Shown here piece by piece: positions 18,817-28,037 of a stretch of DNA of 64,000 nt. The notes beneath the pieces are model-generated. The model saw nothing but the letters and a program-made list of their open reading frames with translations, was not told the origin of the DNA and ran no database searches. Location: assembly GCA_947491945.1 (NCBI GenBank), contig CANLLN010000011.1, forward strand, positions 1 to 64,000, in the 5' to 3' direction. This DNA comes from an uncultured Carboxylicivirga sp. (lineage in GTDB: Bacteria; Bacteroidota; Bacteroidia; Bacteroidales; Marinilabiliaceae). A program made the translations under genes and the position numbers. Position 1 is the stretch's first letter; every line of letters starts with the position of its first letter.

Positions 18817-18998
18817 ATATATGTCGTATAGCCGGCTTTCTTAATCGTCCTACTTATTAATTTTAACCTTTAGCACTACGACCTTTTTGAGGCTGCGAAT
18901 TAACCTCCATCATTTCCATAAATCAATGATTTCTGTCATTGGTCAAATGCAGCTTTTAAACACTTCACCGTGGCGATTTACTACGCTTCTGTCAGCCA

Positions 18999-19805
18999 TT
19001 ACAATGGAAGGTATATCTCGTTTTCCTTGCGTTCTTTATTCTTGTTTACCATTCGCTTTTGGGTAATCAAATACATCAGTCCGCTAAACTTACGGGCACC
19101 ATAGGGGCACACATCAATACAGCGTGTGCACGAGATACATAATTTCTTATCTGTCTTACGGGGATTATCAATAGCGATGGCACTACTGGGACAAGCCTGA
19201 ACGCAACGACCACAGTAGTTACAATCGGCTGTAGCTTTCACCACTGACGGAACCATTCCCTGTCCCCGTCGGGCTTTATTCTCTCTTATACTTAATGATT
19301 CTCCTTTTGCAATGCGCGAATGCATCACGCTTTTTTTGCCAAACTGACGGGCATTATCCAAATCACGCTGATCGGGCCGGCCTTTACCCAACTCAGGAAA
19401 CATCGAGTGCCGTGACACAAAAGCACCTGAACTGATGGGTATTAAGCCAACATCCACACAAATATTATTTAGCTCGGCAAGCGTATTCTCGTAGTGACAG
19501 TTCCCATAGGCACAGGCGATAATGGCTCTCGCTCCATTTCCCTTTAGCTTCGACAAGTATTGAGCGGCTAAAGGTGGTACACTGCCGGAAAAAGCGGGTA
19601 CACCCACCACCACAATATCGTGCCGGCTGAGCAAAATAGCATTGTGCATACCTTGTGTGATATCATGTTGTGTAACCTCATGAGAAATACCACCGGCTAT
19701 GGCTTCAACAATTTTTTTGGTTGAACGGGCGGGACTAAAAAAAATGGCATGTACACTGCCTTGTAAACTTATCATGATGCTACTAATTGGCGACATGGCT
19801 ATCAT
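18999..19805 (-). CDS. EFR1-family ferredoxin/flavodoxin fusion
   Basis: 268 residues joining a flavodoxin-like domain and a two-cluster ferredoxin. The N-terminal half has FFSPARSTKKIVEAIA (FMN phosphate loop) and VVVGVPAFSGSVPPLA. The C-terminal half carries two 4Fe-4S motifs: C195-x2-C198-x2-C201-x3-C205 and C223-x2-C226-x2-C229-x3-C233. Such EFR1 proteins are presumed electron carriers in anaerobes. The start is ambiguous: ATGs occur at residues 1, 4 and 11, and the third (MISLQGSV) would also give a complete flavodoxin strand. It is monocistronic, so the redox partners are unknown; its presence suggests anaerobic or facultative life. Confidence 0.85.
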   Translation of the reverse strand: MIAMSPISSIMISLQGSVHAIFFSPARSTKKIVEAIAGGISHEVTQHDITQGMHNAILLSRHDIVVVGVPAFSGSVPPLAAQYLSKLKGNGARAIIACAYGNCHYENTLAELNNICVDVGLIPISSGAFVSRHSMFPELGKGRPDQRDLDNARQFGKKSVMHSRIAKGESLSIRENKARRGQGMVPSVVKATADCNYCGRCVQACPSSAIAIDNPRKTDKKLCISCTRCIDVCPYGARKFSGLMYLITQKRMVNKNKERKENEIYLPL

Positions 19806-19963
19806 GTTGCGGATATAAACTTATTTGCCGCAAAGATAAGTCACCTCAAATGCCGACCAATTGATCCTTATCATGCCCATGCATGTTGCAAAACAGCTTT
19901 GGTTAAACTTTATGAAAATAGGATAAAAGCTGTGCTACCCGACCGGAAAAACACAATCATAGG

Positions 19964-19993
19964 AAGGGGTATAAGGTGCTATGAATACCCCTT
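19964..19993 (-). terminator. Hairpin downstream of the AHSA1-like gene
   Basis: AAGGGGTAT (19964-19972) and ATACCCCTT (19985-19993) form nine perfect pairs over a 12-nt loop, 13 bp past the stop codon of the minus-strand AHSA1-like gene. It lacks a clear U-tract. Confidence 0.5.
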
Positions 19994-20006
19994 TGAGCAA
20001 AAAACG

Positions 20007-20396
20007 CTACTCCAGCTCTAAAAACGTTTTAATGGCACCCAGGTAATAATCATTCCATCCCTCAACAATATCCTCATAAGCCTCTTCGGGAATATTGGTG
20101 TGCAGCAGATCAATTTGCACACGCCCCCCACTCTGGGGGAAAAACTTAAGGGTAACAATGGACGGCTCATCCTGCTCGCCAAAATACCACTCCTGCACAA
20201 TCTTCTTCTCCTCTTCCACTTCCAAAACTTGCCCCACAATGTCACCTTCCCATAAAGAGAACTCGGTACCCGGCGTTTTGCTCATCACAGCAGGATAGCC
20301 ACTCCATAGCTCTATTGTAAAGGGGTTGATAAATGCCGCAAAGGCATCTTCCATTTCGGCTTTTACTTTTATGCGCGTTTTGAAATCTTTGTACAT
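20007..20396 (-). CDS. START-like (AHSA1/SRPBCC) domain protein
   Basis: 129 residues forming one SRPBCC helix-grip domain of the Aha1/AHSA1 type: FKTRIKVKAEMEDAFAAF, the TEFSLWEGDIVGQVLEVEEEKKIVQEWYFG block and the C-terminal helix ending GWNDYYLGAIKTFLE. Such small cytosolic proteins bind hydrophobic ligands or, in eukaryotes, activate Hsp90; in bacteria they are mostly uncharacterised. Single-domain and complete. It is followed by a hairpin and lies 78 bp from a coiled-coil hypothetical gene on the same strand. Confidence 0.82.
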   Translation of the reverse strand: MYKDFKTRIKVKAEMEDAFAAFINPFTIELWSGYPAVMSKTPGTEFSLWEGDIVGQVLEVEEEKKIVQEWYFGEQDEPSIVTLKFFPQSGGRVQIDLLHTNIPEEAYEDIVEGWNDYYLGAIKTFLELE

Positions 20397-20474
20397 GAGA
20401 TTATTTTTTGTGCAAAGGAAAGGAAAAATGTGGAAAAGCCATTTTTCTGAGCCCGGTAAATACGAAGCCCTTGG

Positions 20475-20846
20475 CTAGATGCCCAAAGCATTGATTAGAT
20501 CGGCCACCCGGCGAAAATGCAACTTTGATATATTCTCCATCTTTTGCCGCAAGGCCTCATGTTCCACAAAGTACTGATGACCCTGCGTAATGGGAAAATC
20601 TTTGTTGTAAAACTGTAGTTCGTGCTCCTGCACCTTAATCCGATTGGATAACTTTTTAAGCTGATCGCTGTGCTCATCCAATACCATTAGCTCCACGGTA
20701 TTCAGCTCACCTATAAAGTCCTCATTCTTAACCTCTTCATTTCTATTCTTTAAAATCTGTATCTCATTAATAAAAAGCTCTATTCGATTCTTCCATATCT
20801 TATACTCAAAATCGAGATCTATTAAGTTGATGTGTCCCCCTTTCAT
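20475..20846 (-). CDS. Hypothetical coiled-coil protein
   Basis: 123 residues, no recognised family. It is rich in Lys, Glu, Leu and Gln, with long helical stretches (WKNRIELFINEIQILKNRNEEVK, LDEHSDQLKKLSNRIKVQEHELQFYNK) likely to form coiled coils. No signal peptide or membrane helix. A single His in a HEALRQKMEN segment gives nothing diagnostic. The leading strand of helices looks like a small cytosolic adaptor. Coding status is supported by its codon pattern and by its position in a run of minus-strand genes ending before bioD. Confidence 0.6.
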   Translation of the reverse strand: MKGGHINLIDLDFEYKIWKNRIELFINEIQILKNRNEEVKNEDFIGELNTVELMVLDEHSDQLKKLSNRIKVQEHELQFYNKDFPITQGHQYFVEHEALRQKMENISKLHFRRVADLINALGI

Positions 20847-20977
20847 AGTGTTCGGTTTTAATCATTAGCTTTTAAAAGTTAGCAAAAAAGAAAGAAATAT
20901 ACAGCATAAAACATATAAAAAAATAAACACCACTGATTCTAATAACTTTCACACCAACAACTTGTGCCCAAGGAATT

Positions 20978-21661
20978 CTACTGAAACCAAGCCTCCTTCA
21001 ATAGCGCATTACTATTACAAAAATCACCTTCCATAACCGGCACTTCGCCCCACAATGCCGCAGGATAGTAACCTTGCAGATATGATTTAATCACCAATGC
21101 TGAATCGGCTGTAATTTCGCTTGCCGTAAGCGGGTAGTGATTATAAATAACACCATAAACAGGAATATTCCGTGCCTTTAAGGCTTCTAAAGTCAATAGG
21201 GTATGATTGATAGAGCCTAACCGCCCCGAAGTAACCAATATAACAGGGAAATTATACTTCTGAATAAAGTCGGCCACCAGCAATTCGTCATTAATAGGCA
21301 CCATTAGCCCGCCCAAGCCTTCAACAAGTACATGTTCATGTTTCATTTCAAGAGCTTCAAGGGCGTTCATCAATACCTTTTCTGAAATACGTTTGTTTTC
21401 CATTGCTGCAGCCAAGTGCGGACTGGCCGGAAATGGAAATAAATAAGGACAGGTCAAACCGCTCTTATCATCTTCACTAAGCTCCACTCGCATTATCTGC
21501 CGATGCACCACAATATCATCGGACAACTTTTCACACCCGGTTTGCGACAGTTTCATGGTGATAACATCGCGTCTAAGCGCTTTAATGTATTTTGCCAGTA
21601 AGCCGGTCACCACAGTTTTTCCGGCATCCGTATCGATGGCTGTTATAAAGTAAGTTGACAT
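20978..21661 (-). CDS. bioD: Dethiobiotin synthetase
   Basis: Next-to-last step of biotin synthesis: ATP-dependent closure of the ureido ring on 7,8-diaminopelargonate to give dethiobiotin. 227 residues, P-loop AIDTDAGKTVVTG (about 8-20; the family usually has GTDTGVGKT, so one turn differs), substrate block KLSQTG and the VEGLGGLMVPIN switch segment. It is the last gene of the operon, 2 bp after bioC. Confidence 0.93.
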   Translation of the reverse strand: MSTYFITAIDTDAGKTVVTGLLAKYIKALRRDVITMKLSQTGCEKLSDDIVVHRQIMRVELSEDDKSGLTCPYLFPFPASPHLAAAMENKRISEKVLMNALEALEMKHEHVLVEGLGGLMVPINDELLVADFIQKYNFPVILVTSGRLGSINHTLLTLEALKARNIPVYGVIYNHYPLTASEITADSALVIKSYLQGYYPAALWGEVPVMEGDFCNSNALLKEAWFQ

Positions 21662-21663
21662 AT

Positions 21664-22449
21664 TTAGTTCTTTTTGAATACCATTAAATAAGGATGATAG
21701 GTGAGCGGATACCCATCAGATTGAGCCCATTGGCTGTAGGAATTACAGAAGGCATTCATTTTACCCTTGGTCCAGGAACACGCAGAAACACCATTTACGC
21801 CGGTGCTGCGCATGTGCTTTAACACCTCCAGCGGACTGTTAAACCACAACTGCTCCTGCCACTCCTCAAAAGCTATCAGTTCAAAACCACTGCTTGCCGC
21901 AGAAATCAACTGCTCCTTTGTTTCATAAGCGATTCCATTGCCGGTTGTGGCTTTTATCTCCTTGTAGTTATTGGGCCCAAATGACGACACAAGCAAATAA
22001 GCTCCGGGCTTCAGATGCTGAGATAGTTTATAAAAAAACGGCTGCAATTGGTTTATCCACTGAATGGTTGCACCCGACCAGATACTATCCAATGCATCTG
22101 GCAAATCGAGGCACTCAACATCTCCGGCAATAAACTGCTGCTTTGTAACTCTATTCTTGAGGATGGTATGAACCAAGCCACTGACATCACCAACCAAATC
22201 GTTGATGACATAATGACCTACTGAAAAATGCTTTATAATTTGTTGAGTTAATAAGCCGGTTCCACAGCCAAACTCCAGTACCCGACCTTGCTTAGCCGAC
22301 AAGTACATTTGTGCCATTTCGACCAAACGAACGGCCATGCGCTGCTGAACTTTTGCATGTTCACCGTAAGTCGATGAAGCCGCCCCGAAACGTTTCTTAA
22401 GTAAGTTTTTATCAATCGGTGGCGTGACTTTTAATATTTCCTTTATCAT
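21664..22449 (-). CDS. bioC: Malonyl-ACP O-methyltransferase
   Basis: SAM-dependent methyltransferase that disguises malonyl-ACP as a methyl ester so that fatty acid synthase can build the pimeloyl chain of biotin. 261 residues; SAM-binding motif I is VLEFGCGTGLLTQQ (about 58-71), and the N-terminal RFGAASSTYGEHAKVQQ is the BioC signature. It sits between bioG and bioD with 1-2 bp gaps, so it is in the biotin operon. BioG (not BioH) is the partner esterase here. Confidence 0.93.
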   Translation of the reverse strand: MIKEILKVTPPIDKNLLKKRFGAASSTYGEHAKVQQRMAVRLVEMAQMYLSAKQGRVLEFGCGTGLLTQQIIKHFSVGHYVINDLVGDVSGLVHTILKNRVTKQQFIAGDVECLDLPDALDSIWSGATIQWINQLQPFFYKLSQHLKPGAYLLVSSFGPNNYKEIKATTGNGIAYETKEQLISAASSGFELIAFEEWQEQLWFNSPLEVLKHMRSTGVNGVSACSWTKGKMNAFCNSYSQWAQSDGYPLTYHPYLMVFKKN

Positions 22450-22450
22450 A

Positions 22451-23122
22451 TCAGGTTGTTAAATGAATGATTTGCTCCCAGCTCTCAAATTCATAAAAGC
22501 AAAAATGGCCTTGTTCCAATTCAATGATTGCGGCCCGGTCTTTCCAATAACGATGCTGATTAGCCGCAGGAAATATCAGATCACAAGAACCAATAAGAGC
22601 CGTATCGTAAAAATCACCTGTTAGATTCTGCACTTTCACATGCTGCAAAAGCAGAAACAGCTCATCTTTCACTTCATCCAGCGGTCGAACCGGTTGATTG
22701 GCTCTGAACAGTGCCCAATGCTCCTTTGTGCAAAACATGCGCCGCTGAAACTTTTGCAGGTTTCTGTCATTCAGACCCGATAAGGTACCCATTGCTATTG
22801 GCGCCGGAATACCCAAAGCCTTATCAACAGGCGCTCCTGTGCCATTCACCGCTATGGTGCGCTCCAGCTTATATTTAAGTGACCCCAGCGCCACCTGAGC
22901 CACCCAAACCCCAAAAGACCAGGCGACCACTGAAACACTTTGATACTGTTCCATGGCTTCAATCACCTGGTTTGGCAAGGCTAAATCGCGATAATCATAG
23001 ACCATCAGCACATCATTTCCACCATCACCAATGGTTCTAAAGGGCTGTTCATCGCAACTCCATCCGTTAAAAAACAGGATCAGCCTTTCCACATAATTCT
23101 TATGTAACCAGGTATATTTCAT
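22451..23122 (-). CDS. bioG: Pimeloyl-ACP methyl ester esterase, BioG type (DUF452)
   Basis: 223 residues of the DUF452 alpha/beta-hydrolase family. BioG removes the methyl group that BioC adds, ending chain elongation at pimeloyl-ACP. The nucleophile Ser is in VVAWSFGVWVAQ (about residue 71), and the oxyanion region LILFFNGWSCDEQPF matches the family. BioG replaces the unrelated BioH in many Bacteroidota. It overlaps bioF by 4 bp, which fits translational coupling. The catalytic His is probably the one in LEQGHFCFYEFESW near the C-terminus. Confidence 0.92.
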   Translation of the reverse strand: MKYTWLHKNYVERLILFFNGWSCDEQPFRTIGDGGNDVLMVYDYRDLALPNQVIEAMEQYQSVSVVAWSFGVWVAQVALGSLKYKLERTIAVNGTGAPVDKALGIPAPIAMGTLSGLNDRNLQKFQRRMFCTKEHWALFRANQPVRPLDEVKDELFLLLQHVKVQNLTGDFYDTALIGSCDLIFPAANQHRYWKDRAAIIELEQGHFCFYEFESWEQIIHLTT

Positions 23123-24276
23123 TGATTTTGATTGTAAGGGATATGTTGTAAAAAGCTTTCCAAATCGGCCTGCTCCATCGTTGATGTTAATGAGATACGC
23201 AATCTTGCGGTATTTAGCGGCACCGTTGGCGGACGAATGGGAAAAACCAAATAGCCCTCCTTTTGCAGGTGTTCGGCCAATTGCACCGCCACTTTATTAG
23301 CCCCCAACAGAACAGGCATAATGTGACTTTGATGCACCGGATACCCCTTTTGGAGCAAAGCCTCGCGCATAAACACAGACAGACTCTTCAAGCGCTTACG
23401 TTGCTCATTAAACCCGGCCATCCGCTCAATGATAAACTTCGTCCATGCCATATTTATTGGTGGCAAAGCGGTGGTATAGATTAAGGTGCGCGACTTATTC
23501 ACCAACAGCCGCTTTATGACACTGCTTACAACAGCAAAAGCACCCACCGAGGCATAAGCCTTACCCAAGGTACCCACAATAATATCAATGCGATGGCTTA
23601 CCTGCTGCACCTCACACAACCCCAAACCCTTATCGCCCAATACTCCTACCGCATGGGCTTCATCGACATACAAAGTACAATCGTAGCGCTCTTTAATTGC
23701 CGCAAGCTGTTGTAAATCGGCCATATCGCCATCCATGCTAAACACCGACTCGGTGACGATAAAAACCCGCTGATAGAGATGTCGTCGCTTCGCTAAGATG
23801 GCTTCCAGCTGCTCATAATCGAGATGTCGGTAGCGTACATGCTCCGCGTTACTCAAGCGAATGCCATCAATCAGGCTGGCATGACACAGTTTATCAGACA
23901 GGAGTAAGTCCTGCTTGTCGGCCAAAGCCGGCAAAATCCCCATATTGGCATGATAGCCACTGTTGAAAAACAAAGCCGCTTCAGCCTGGTAGTTACTTTT
24001 CAACAAGTACTCTACCTCATCATACAGCGTTGTATTGCCCGTTAACAAACGCGATGAAGAGGCTCCAAAATGAAACCTCCCCCCTTCTTCCTGCTGATGA
24101 TAAAAGAACTGCCTGAGCCACCCATCATTGGCCAATCCCAAATAATCATTGGACGTAAGGTTGAATAATTTCTGATTGCTATAACGACAGTACGCACCGC
24201 TCAACGGCTCCACATCTCTTAACTCACGTAACGCCCCGGCCTCCTCTAATCCGGCCAGTTGTTCTTCATAAGTCAT
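23119..24276 (-). CDS. bioF: 8-amino-7-oxononanoate synthase
   Basis: PLP-dependent condensation of pimeloyl-ACP with alanine, first step of biotin ring assembly. 385 residues of the alpha-oxoamine synthase family: NDYLGLAND near 44, [11 protein letters not shown], the cofactor-contacting [12 protein letters not shown] and the Schiff-base Lys in [14 protein letters not shown] (about 240). It overlaps bioA and bioG by 4 bp at each end, tight operon packing. The length and motifs are normal, so the enzyme should be active. Confidence 0.95.
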   Translation of the reverse strand: MTYEEQLAGLEEAGALRELRDVEPLSGAYCRYSNQKLFNLTSNDYLGLANDGWLRQFFYHQQEEGGRFHFGASSSRLLTGNTTLYDEVEYLLKSNYQAEAALFFNSGYHANMGILPALADKQDLLLSDKLCHASLIDGIRLSNAEHVRYRHLDYEQLEAILAKRRHLYQRVFIVTESVFSMDGDMADLQQLAAIKERYDCTLYVDEAHAVGVLGDKGLGLCEVQQVSHRIDIIVGTLGKAYASVGAFAVVSSVIKRLLVNKSRTLIYTTALPPINMAWTKFIIERMAGFNEQRKRLKSLSVFMREALLQKGYPVHQSHIMPVLLGANKVAVQLAEHLQKEGYLVFPIRPPTVPLNTARLRISLTSTMEQADLESFLQHIPYNQNQ

Positions 24277-25562
24277 TGCGCTCCCTCCTCTTTAACGACC
24301 TGATAAACTGCAGAACATAGCTTTTCCAATTCATCATCACAGATAATGAAAGGGGGCATGAGATAAACATTTTGCCCAAAGGGACGAACCCACACACCCA
24401 GCTCCACAAAACGTTGTTGCACAACCGCCATATCAACCGGCTGATGCAGCTCCACTACACCAATCGCCCCTAAGCAACGCACCTCTTTCACATTATGTAA
24501 TTGCCGGCAAGGACTCAGACCCTTTTGAAGTTGCGCTTCTATGTGCTGCACTTTCTGCTCCCAGTTCGGCTTCATTAGTAAATCAATACTTGCATTGGCT
24601 ACCGCACAAGCCAAGGGATTACCCATAAAAGTGGGCCCGTGCATAAACACGCCCGGCTGACCATTACTGATGGTTTCAGCCACCAGATTGGTGGTTAAAG
24701 TAGCAGCAAAGCTCATATAGCCGCCTGTAATGGCCTTACCTAAGCACATAATATCAGGTGTGATATCAGCATGCTCACAAGCAAAGAGCTTGCCTGTACG
24801 CCCGAAGCCGGAAGCAATTTCATCGGCAATGAGCAACACATTGTAACGATTACACAGCGACCTCAACTCACGTAAGTAGTCAGCGGAATAAAACCACATC
24901 CCCCCAGCCCCTTGTACAATTGGCTCCAGAATGAAGGCAGCAATTTCGTTGTGATGTTTTTGCAAAATGGCATGTACCGCCTCTACATCGGGCTGAATAG
25001 CAGATGAACCAAACGGACACCTTGGCTGAGTTGCAAAGAAATGCACCGGCAACGCTTTACTGAAGATGTGGTGCATTCCCGTTTCGGGATCGCAAACCGA
25101 CATGGCATTCCAGGTATCGCCGTGATAGCCGGAACGTATTGTGGCAAACTTCGACTTCTCGCTCTGTCCTTGTGCTATCCAATACTGCAGCGCCAGCTTC
25201 ATGGCCACTTCAACGGCTACCGAGCCCGAATCACAAAAAAACACCTTTTGTAAAACCGGTGGCGTAAGAGCAACCAGGCGGGAAGCCAGCTCAACGGCCG
25301 GCGCATGCGTCAATCCACCAAACATTACATGCGACATACTTTTTAACTGCTTCTCAACAGCCGCATTTAAAACCGGATGATTATAGCCGTGAACAGCCGC
25401 CCACCACGATGACATGCCATCCGTTAACGCTCGACCATCCTTAAGATAAATAGTGCAGGATTCCGCCCTTTCAACCGGGTAAACAGGCAGCGGCTTATGC
25501 ATGGAAGTATAGGGATGCCACACATGCTCACGGTCAATATCAATCAGTTGATTTATATCCAT
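24273..25562 (-). CDS. bioA: Adenosylmethionine-8-amino-7-oxononanoate aminotransferase
   Basis: Transfers an amino group, usually from S-adenosylmethionine, to KAPA to make 7,8-diaminopelargonate. 429 residues, class III PLP aminotransferase: HVWHPYTSM at the N-terminus, the substrate loop [35 protein letters not shown] (Asp binds the PLP nitrogen) and the Schiff-base Lys in [16 protein letters not shown]. Start ATG at 25562 lies 12 bp after bioB. The amino donor cannot be told from sequence (some relatives use lysine). Confidence 0.95.
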   Translation of the reverse strand: MDINQLIDIDREHVWHPYTSMHKPLPVYPVERAESCTIYLKDGRALTDGMSSWWAAVHGYNHPVLNAAVEKQLKSMSHVMFGGLTHAPAVELASRLVALTPPVLQKVFFCDSGSVAVEVAMKLALQYWIAQGQSEKSKFATIRSGYHGDTWNAMSVCDPETGMHHIFSKALPVHFFATQPRCPFGSSAIQPDVEAVHAILQKHHNEIAAFILEPIVQGAGGMWFYSADYLRELRSLCNRYNVLLIADEIASGFGRTGKLFACEHADITPDIMCLGKAITGGYMSFAATLTTNLVAETISNGQPGVFMHGPTFMGNPLACAVANASIDLLMKPNWEQKVQHIEAQLQKGLSPCRQLHNVKEVRCLGAIGVVELHQPVDMAVVQQRFVELGVWVRPFGQNVYLMPPFIICDDELEKLCSAVYQVVKEEGAQ

Positions 25563-25574
25563 TCCAAACTCAAA

Positions 25575-26567
25575 TTAGGCTTTACAACAGGTTCTTTCTT
25601 TCAATAATTCATGATCAAGCGAAAAACCGGCACCGCTAAATGCCTCTTTATCCTGGTTGATATTGGTACCAACAGTCGTTAAGTAATCGCCCACCAAAGC
25701 CGCACTCACTCCCGCATTTAAAGCCCTATCCTGAATATGACTAATGAGGTTACGACCACCGGCCAAACGAATGTTAGCCTTAGGATTAATCAGGCGAAAG
25801 AGCGCAAAAGTGGTCAAGACCTCCTCATCCGACAAAGGCTTTGCGCCCGCTAACTGTGTGCCTTCCACCGGCATCAGCACGTTCAATGGGATGGACTCAA
25901 TCTCCAACTCCGACAGCGTAAAGGCCATTTCGATGCGCTGCTCCATGGTTTCGCCCATGCCGATGATGCCTCCCGAACAGATACCCATCCCGGCTGCACG
26001 CGCTGCCTTTATAGTACGAACTTTATCTTCCATGGTATGCGAGCTACACACCTCTTTAAAATACGATGGCGCGGTTTCGATATTGCAATGGTAATGCCCC
26101 ACGCCGGCTTCCCGCAACTTATCGAGTTGTGAACGGTTTAATAAGCCCATTGAAGCACATAGGTGAATGGGCGTTTTACGCTGAATGCTTTTGTAAACCC
26201 CACACAATTTATCCAGGTTGCTGTTAGAAATAGCTCGCCCACTGGTCACCAACGAAAACCGATAAACCCCTTTACCGGCATTTTCCTCAGCCAGCTGCTC
26301 GGCTTCCTGCAAATCAACCAACTCATACTCCTCCACATGGGTATTATGAAACATGGATTGTGAGCACCATTTACAGTCCTGTGTGCACTTGCCCGATTTG
26401 GCATTCATGATGGAGCACATTTCCATAAAATCGCCCTTAAAATGGCGACGCAGCGCATCGGCTGCTCTATAAAGCTCCTCTTTATCCTCCAGATGAACCA
26501 AGGCCAAGGCTTCCGCGTGCGTAAGCGCTCCGCCTTGTAGAATTCGTTCGGTAATCTCTTGTACCAT
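25575..26567 (-). CDS. bioB: Biotin synthase (radical SAM)
   Basis: Inserts sulfur into dethiobiotin, the last step to biotin. 330 residues from the ATG at 26567 (MVQEITERI); an ATG at 26573 is equally possible, whereas longer upstream readings run through a terminator hairpin. The radical-SAM cluster motif CxxxCxxC is in SGKCTQDCKWCSQS; later Cys and Arg residues bind the [2Fe-2S] cluster (CSSHTME, LAGGRNLI). First gene of the operon bioB-A-F-G-C-D. No promoter fits between the upstream terminator and this start, so transcription may enter by read-through. Confidence 0.95.
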   Translation of the reverse strand: MVQEITERILQGGALTHAEALALVHLEDKEELYRAADALRRHFKGDFMEMCSIMNAKSGKCTQDCKWCSQSMFHNTHVEEYELVDLQEAEQLAEENAGKGVYRFSLVTSGRAISNSNLDKLCGVYKSIQRKTPIHLCASMGLLNRSQLDKLREAGVGHYHCNIETAPSYFKEVCSSHTMEDKVRTIKAARAAGMGICSGGIIGMGETMEQRIEMAFTLSELEIESIPLNVLMPVEGTQLAGAKPLSDEEVLTTFALFRLINPKANIRLAGGRNLISHIQDRALNAGVSAALVGDYLTTVGTNINQDKEAFSGAGFSLDHELLKERTCCKA

Positions 26568-26576
26568 ATGCATCAA

Positions 26577-26615
26577 ATAAAAAACCGCCAACAAGGATTA
26601 GCCCTGTTGACGGTT
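26577..26615 (-). terminator. Intrinsic terminator immediately upstream of bioB
   Basis: Reading minus, AACCGTCAACA pairs with TGTTGGCGGTT (one G-U pair; + strand arms 26605-26615 and 26583-26593) and runs straight into six Ts (26584-26579). On plus the same arms have a mismatch, so it works on the minus strand. It lies between the small ORF stop (26617) and the bioB start. Confidence 0.8.
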
Positions 26616-26616
26616 G

Positions 26617-26952
26617 TTAATAATGTTCGTTATAGATTACGGCACATGCCACATCATTCGTTTCTAAAACCAATGTAAGCAATGCCTCTTCATTGAGTTC
26701 CTTCAAGTCATCATCATCGTCCTGCTCCAGCTTTAGCGCTTGTTGGAGCGTTGTTTCAACATGCAACACAATTTGCCCAATCCATTGCACCAAATCAACC
26801 GACAGACGGCCAATGTGCACGACATGCCCCAGCGATCCGAAAATGGCGTAACCTTTACGGCTCCACTTTTTAAAGCGGCTAACAGATTTACGATTGATAT
26901 GTTGCGACTGATGATTCACGAGCGCAAAACTAATACTAAAAAGTTTAACCAT
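26617..26952 (-). CDS. Small conserved-looking protein upstream of bioB (possible leader)
   Basis: About 111 residues; no named family. The core VSRFKKWSRKGYAIFGSLGHVVHIGRL (split here: KKWSRKGYAIF, SLGHVVHIGRL) is basic and aromatic and resembles a short motif I recall at the N-terminus of Bacteroidota proteins near vitamin and TonB-receptor genes. The C-terminal part has an acidic run (EQDDDDDLKELNEE). The start is uncertain: ATG at 26952, GTG at 26919 just after a TAGTTTTG -7-like box (26932-26925), or others. It ends 2 bp before the terminator preceding bioB, so it could be a regulatory leader of the biotin operon or an independent gene. Confidence 0.5.
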   Translation of the reverse strand: MVKLFSISFALVNHQSQHINRKSVSRFKKWSRKGYAIFGSLGHVVHIGRLSVDLVQWIGQIVLHVETTLQQALKLEQDDDDDLKELNEEALLTLVLETNDVACAVIYNEHY

Positions 26953-27030
26953 GAACACCGAAAATAAGAAAAGCCCGGTTTGATTCGATGCTTTTCAACA
27001 CAAAACCCGGTTTTTTAGGCAGATAAGCAT

Positions 27031-28002
27031 TTACGTAGAAACTCCGTGTTCGAAATAGCTTATTGCATCTTCTATGGCTTTATCAACAGGCTGATAACTC
27101 AAATCTAACTCACTGGCGGACTTATGGTTTGTATAATAGTTATTGATGCACAATGTGCGCATATTCACAGAACTCAGACTTGTAGCGACATTCGCACGTC
27201 GCAGAAAATCGCCCAAATGACCAAGCGCCAATAAAATCACCTTTGGAACTTTTACCATAACAGGCTTTTGCTGACATACCCTATTAAGCTTTTGAAAAAA
27301 CTCGTAATAAGACAAGTTTTCATTGGACAAAAGGTATCTATTCCGATTTCGTCCCTTTTGCAAGGCATATAAAATTCCTTTGGCTACATCTTCAACATGG
27401 ACAAAATTCTTACCTCCGGGCGGATAAAAGACCATCTTTTTTTTCCATGCCATGAGCACTATCTTGCCGGAGCTTGGCTTAGTATCAAAAGCACCAAGCA
27501 TAAATGTCGGATTAACAACAATGGTTTTCATACGGCATTTGCCAGATAAAACATGGTTCTCGGCCAATTTCTTGCTTTGAGCGTATATTGAATCACAAAA
27601 GGGTTGCCGCCAACTCATCTCCTCACTGCCCGGTTTCTCCTTTGAACCGTAGCCAATGGTATTGGCGCTACTCACAAACACAAACTTCTTAACATTGCAT
27701 TTGATGGCGTTTTGATAAAGCTGCTTGGTGGCATTGGTATTAACCCTCCAATAATATGTTTCCGACAAAATATTCTGTGCGGTTACAGCAGCTATATGAA
27801 TCACATAATCTACCTTTGACAGAACCGTTGTGTGATCATCAAACAAGGTACCCCTTATAATCTTCAGGTGCTCGCTCTGCATCCCTTGATAGGAGTTGAT
27901 GTGGCGCACCAGACCAAATACTTTAAACCCACTTTTTAATAAAAAATTGACAAGATTGGTGCCCAACAAACCATTTATTCCTGTTACAAATACCGACTTC
28001 AT
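27031..28002 (-). CDS. NAD-dependent epimerase/dehydratase (extended SDR)
   Basis: 323 residues. TGINGLLGTNLV near residues 7-18 is the Rossmann glycine motif, HIAAVTAQN around 70 follows the usual HxAA block, and the catalytic YxxxK is in DSIYAQSKKLAE (about 137-146). The closest picture is a dihydroflavonol-4-reductase-like or sugar-nucleotide dehydratase; no substrate can be assigned. It starts 36 bp after the short-chain SDR gene on the same strand (28038-28844), so the two are probably one transcription unit. A second member of this subfamily is at 476-1441. Confidence 0.85.
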   Translation of the reverse strand: MKSVFVTGINGLLGTNLVNFLLKSGFKVFGLVRHINSYQGMQSEHLKIIRGTLFDDHTTVLSKVDYVIHIAAVTAQNILSETYYWRVNTNATKQLYQNAIKCNVKKFVFVSSANTIGYGSKEKPGSEEMSWRQPFCDSIYAQSKKLAENHVLSGKCRMKTIVVNPTFMLGAFDTKPSSGKIVLMAWKKKMVFYPPGGKNFVHVEDVAKGILYALQKGRNRNRYLLSNENLSYYEFFQKLNRVCQQKPVMVKVPKVILLALGHLGDFLRRANVATSLSSVNMRTLCINNYYTNHKSASELDLSYQPVDKAIEDAISYFEHGVST

Positions 28003-28037
28003 ACTTCTAGTATATCAGCTTAAATCATGACTGATGA

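Noticed and set aside
26980-27020. Possible terminator between the small ORF and the epimerase gene
   Set aside because: The two CCCGGTTT words are mainly direct repeats; the inverse pairing needs two bulges, so it is not listed.
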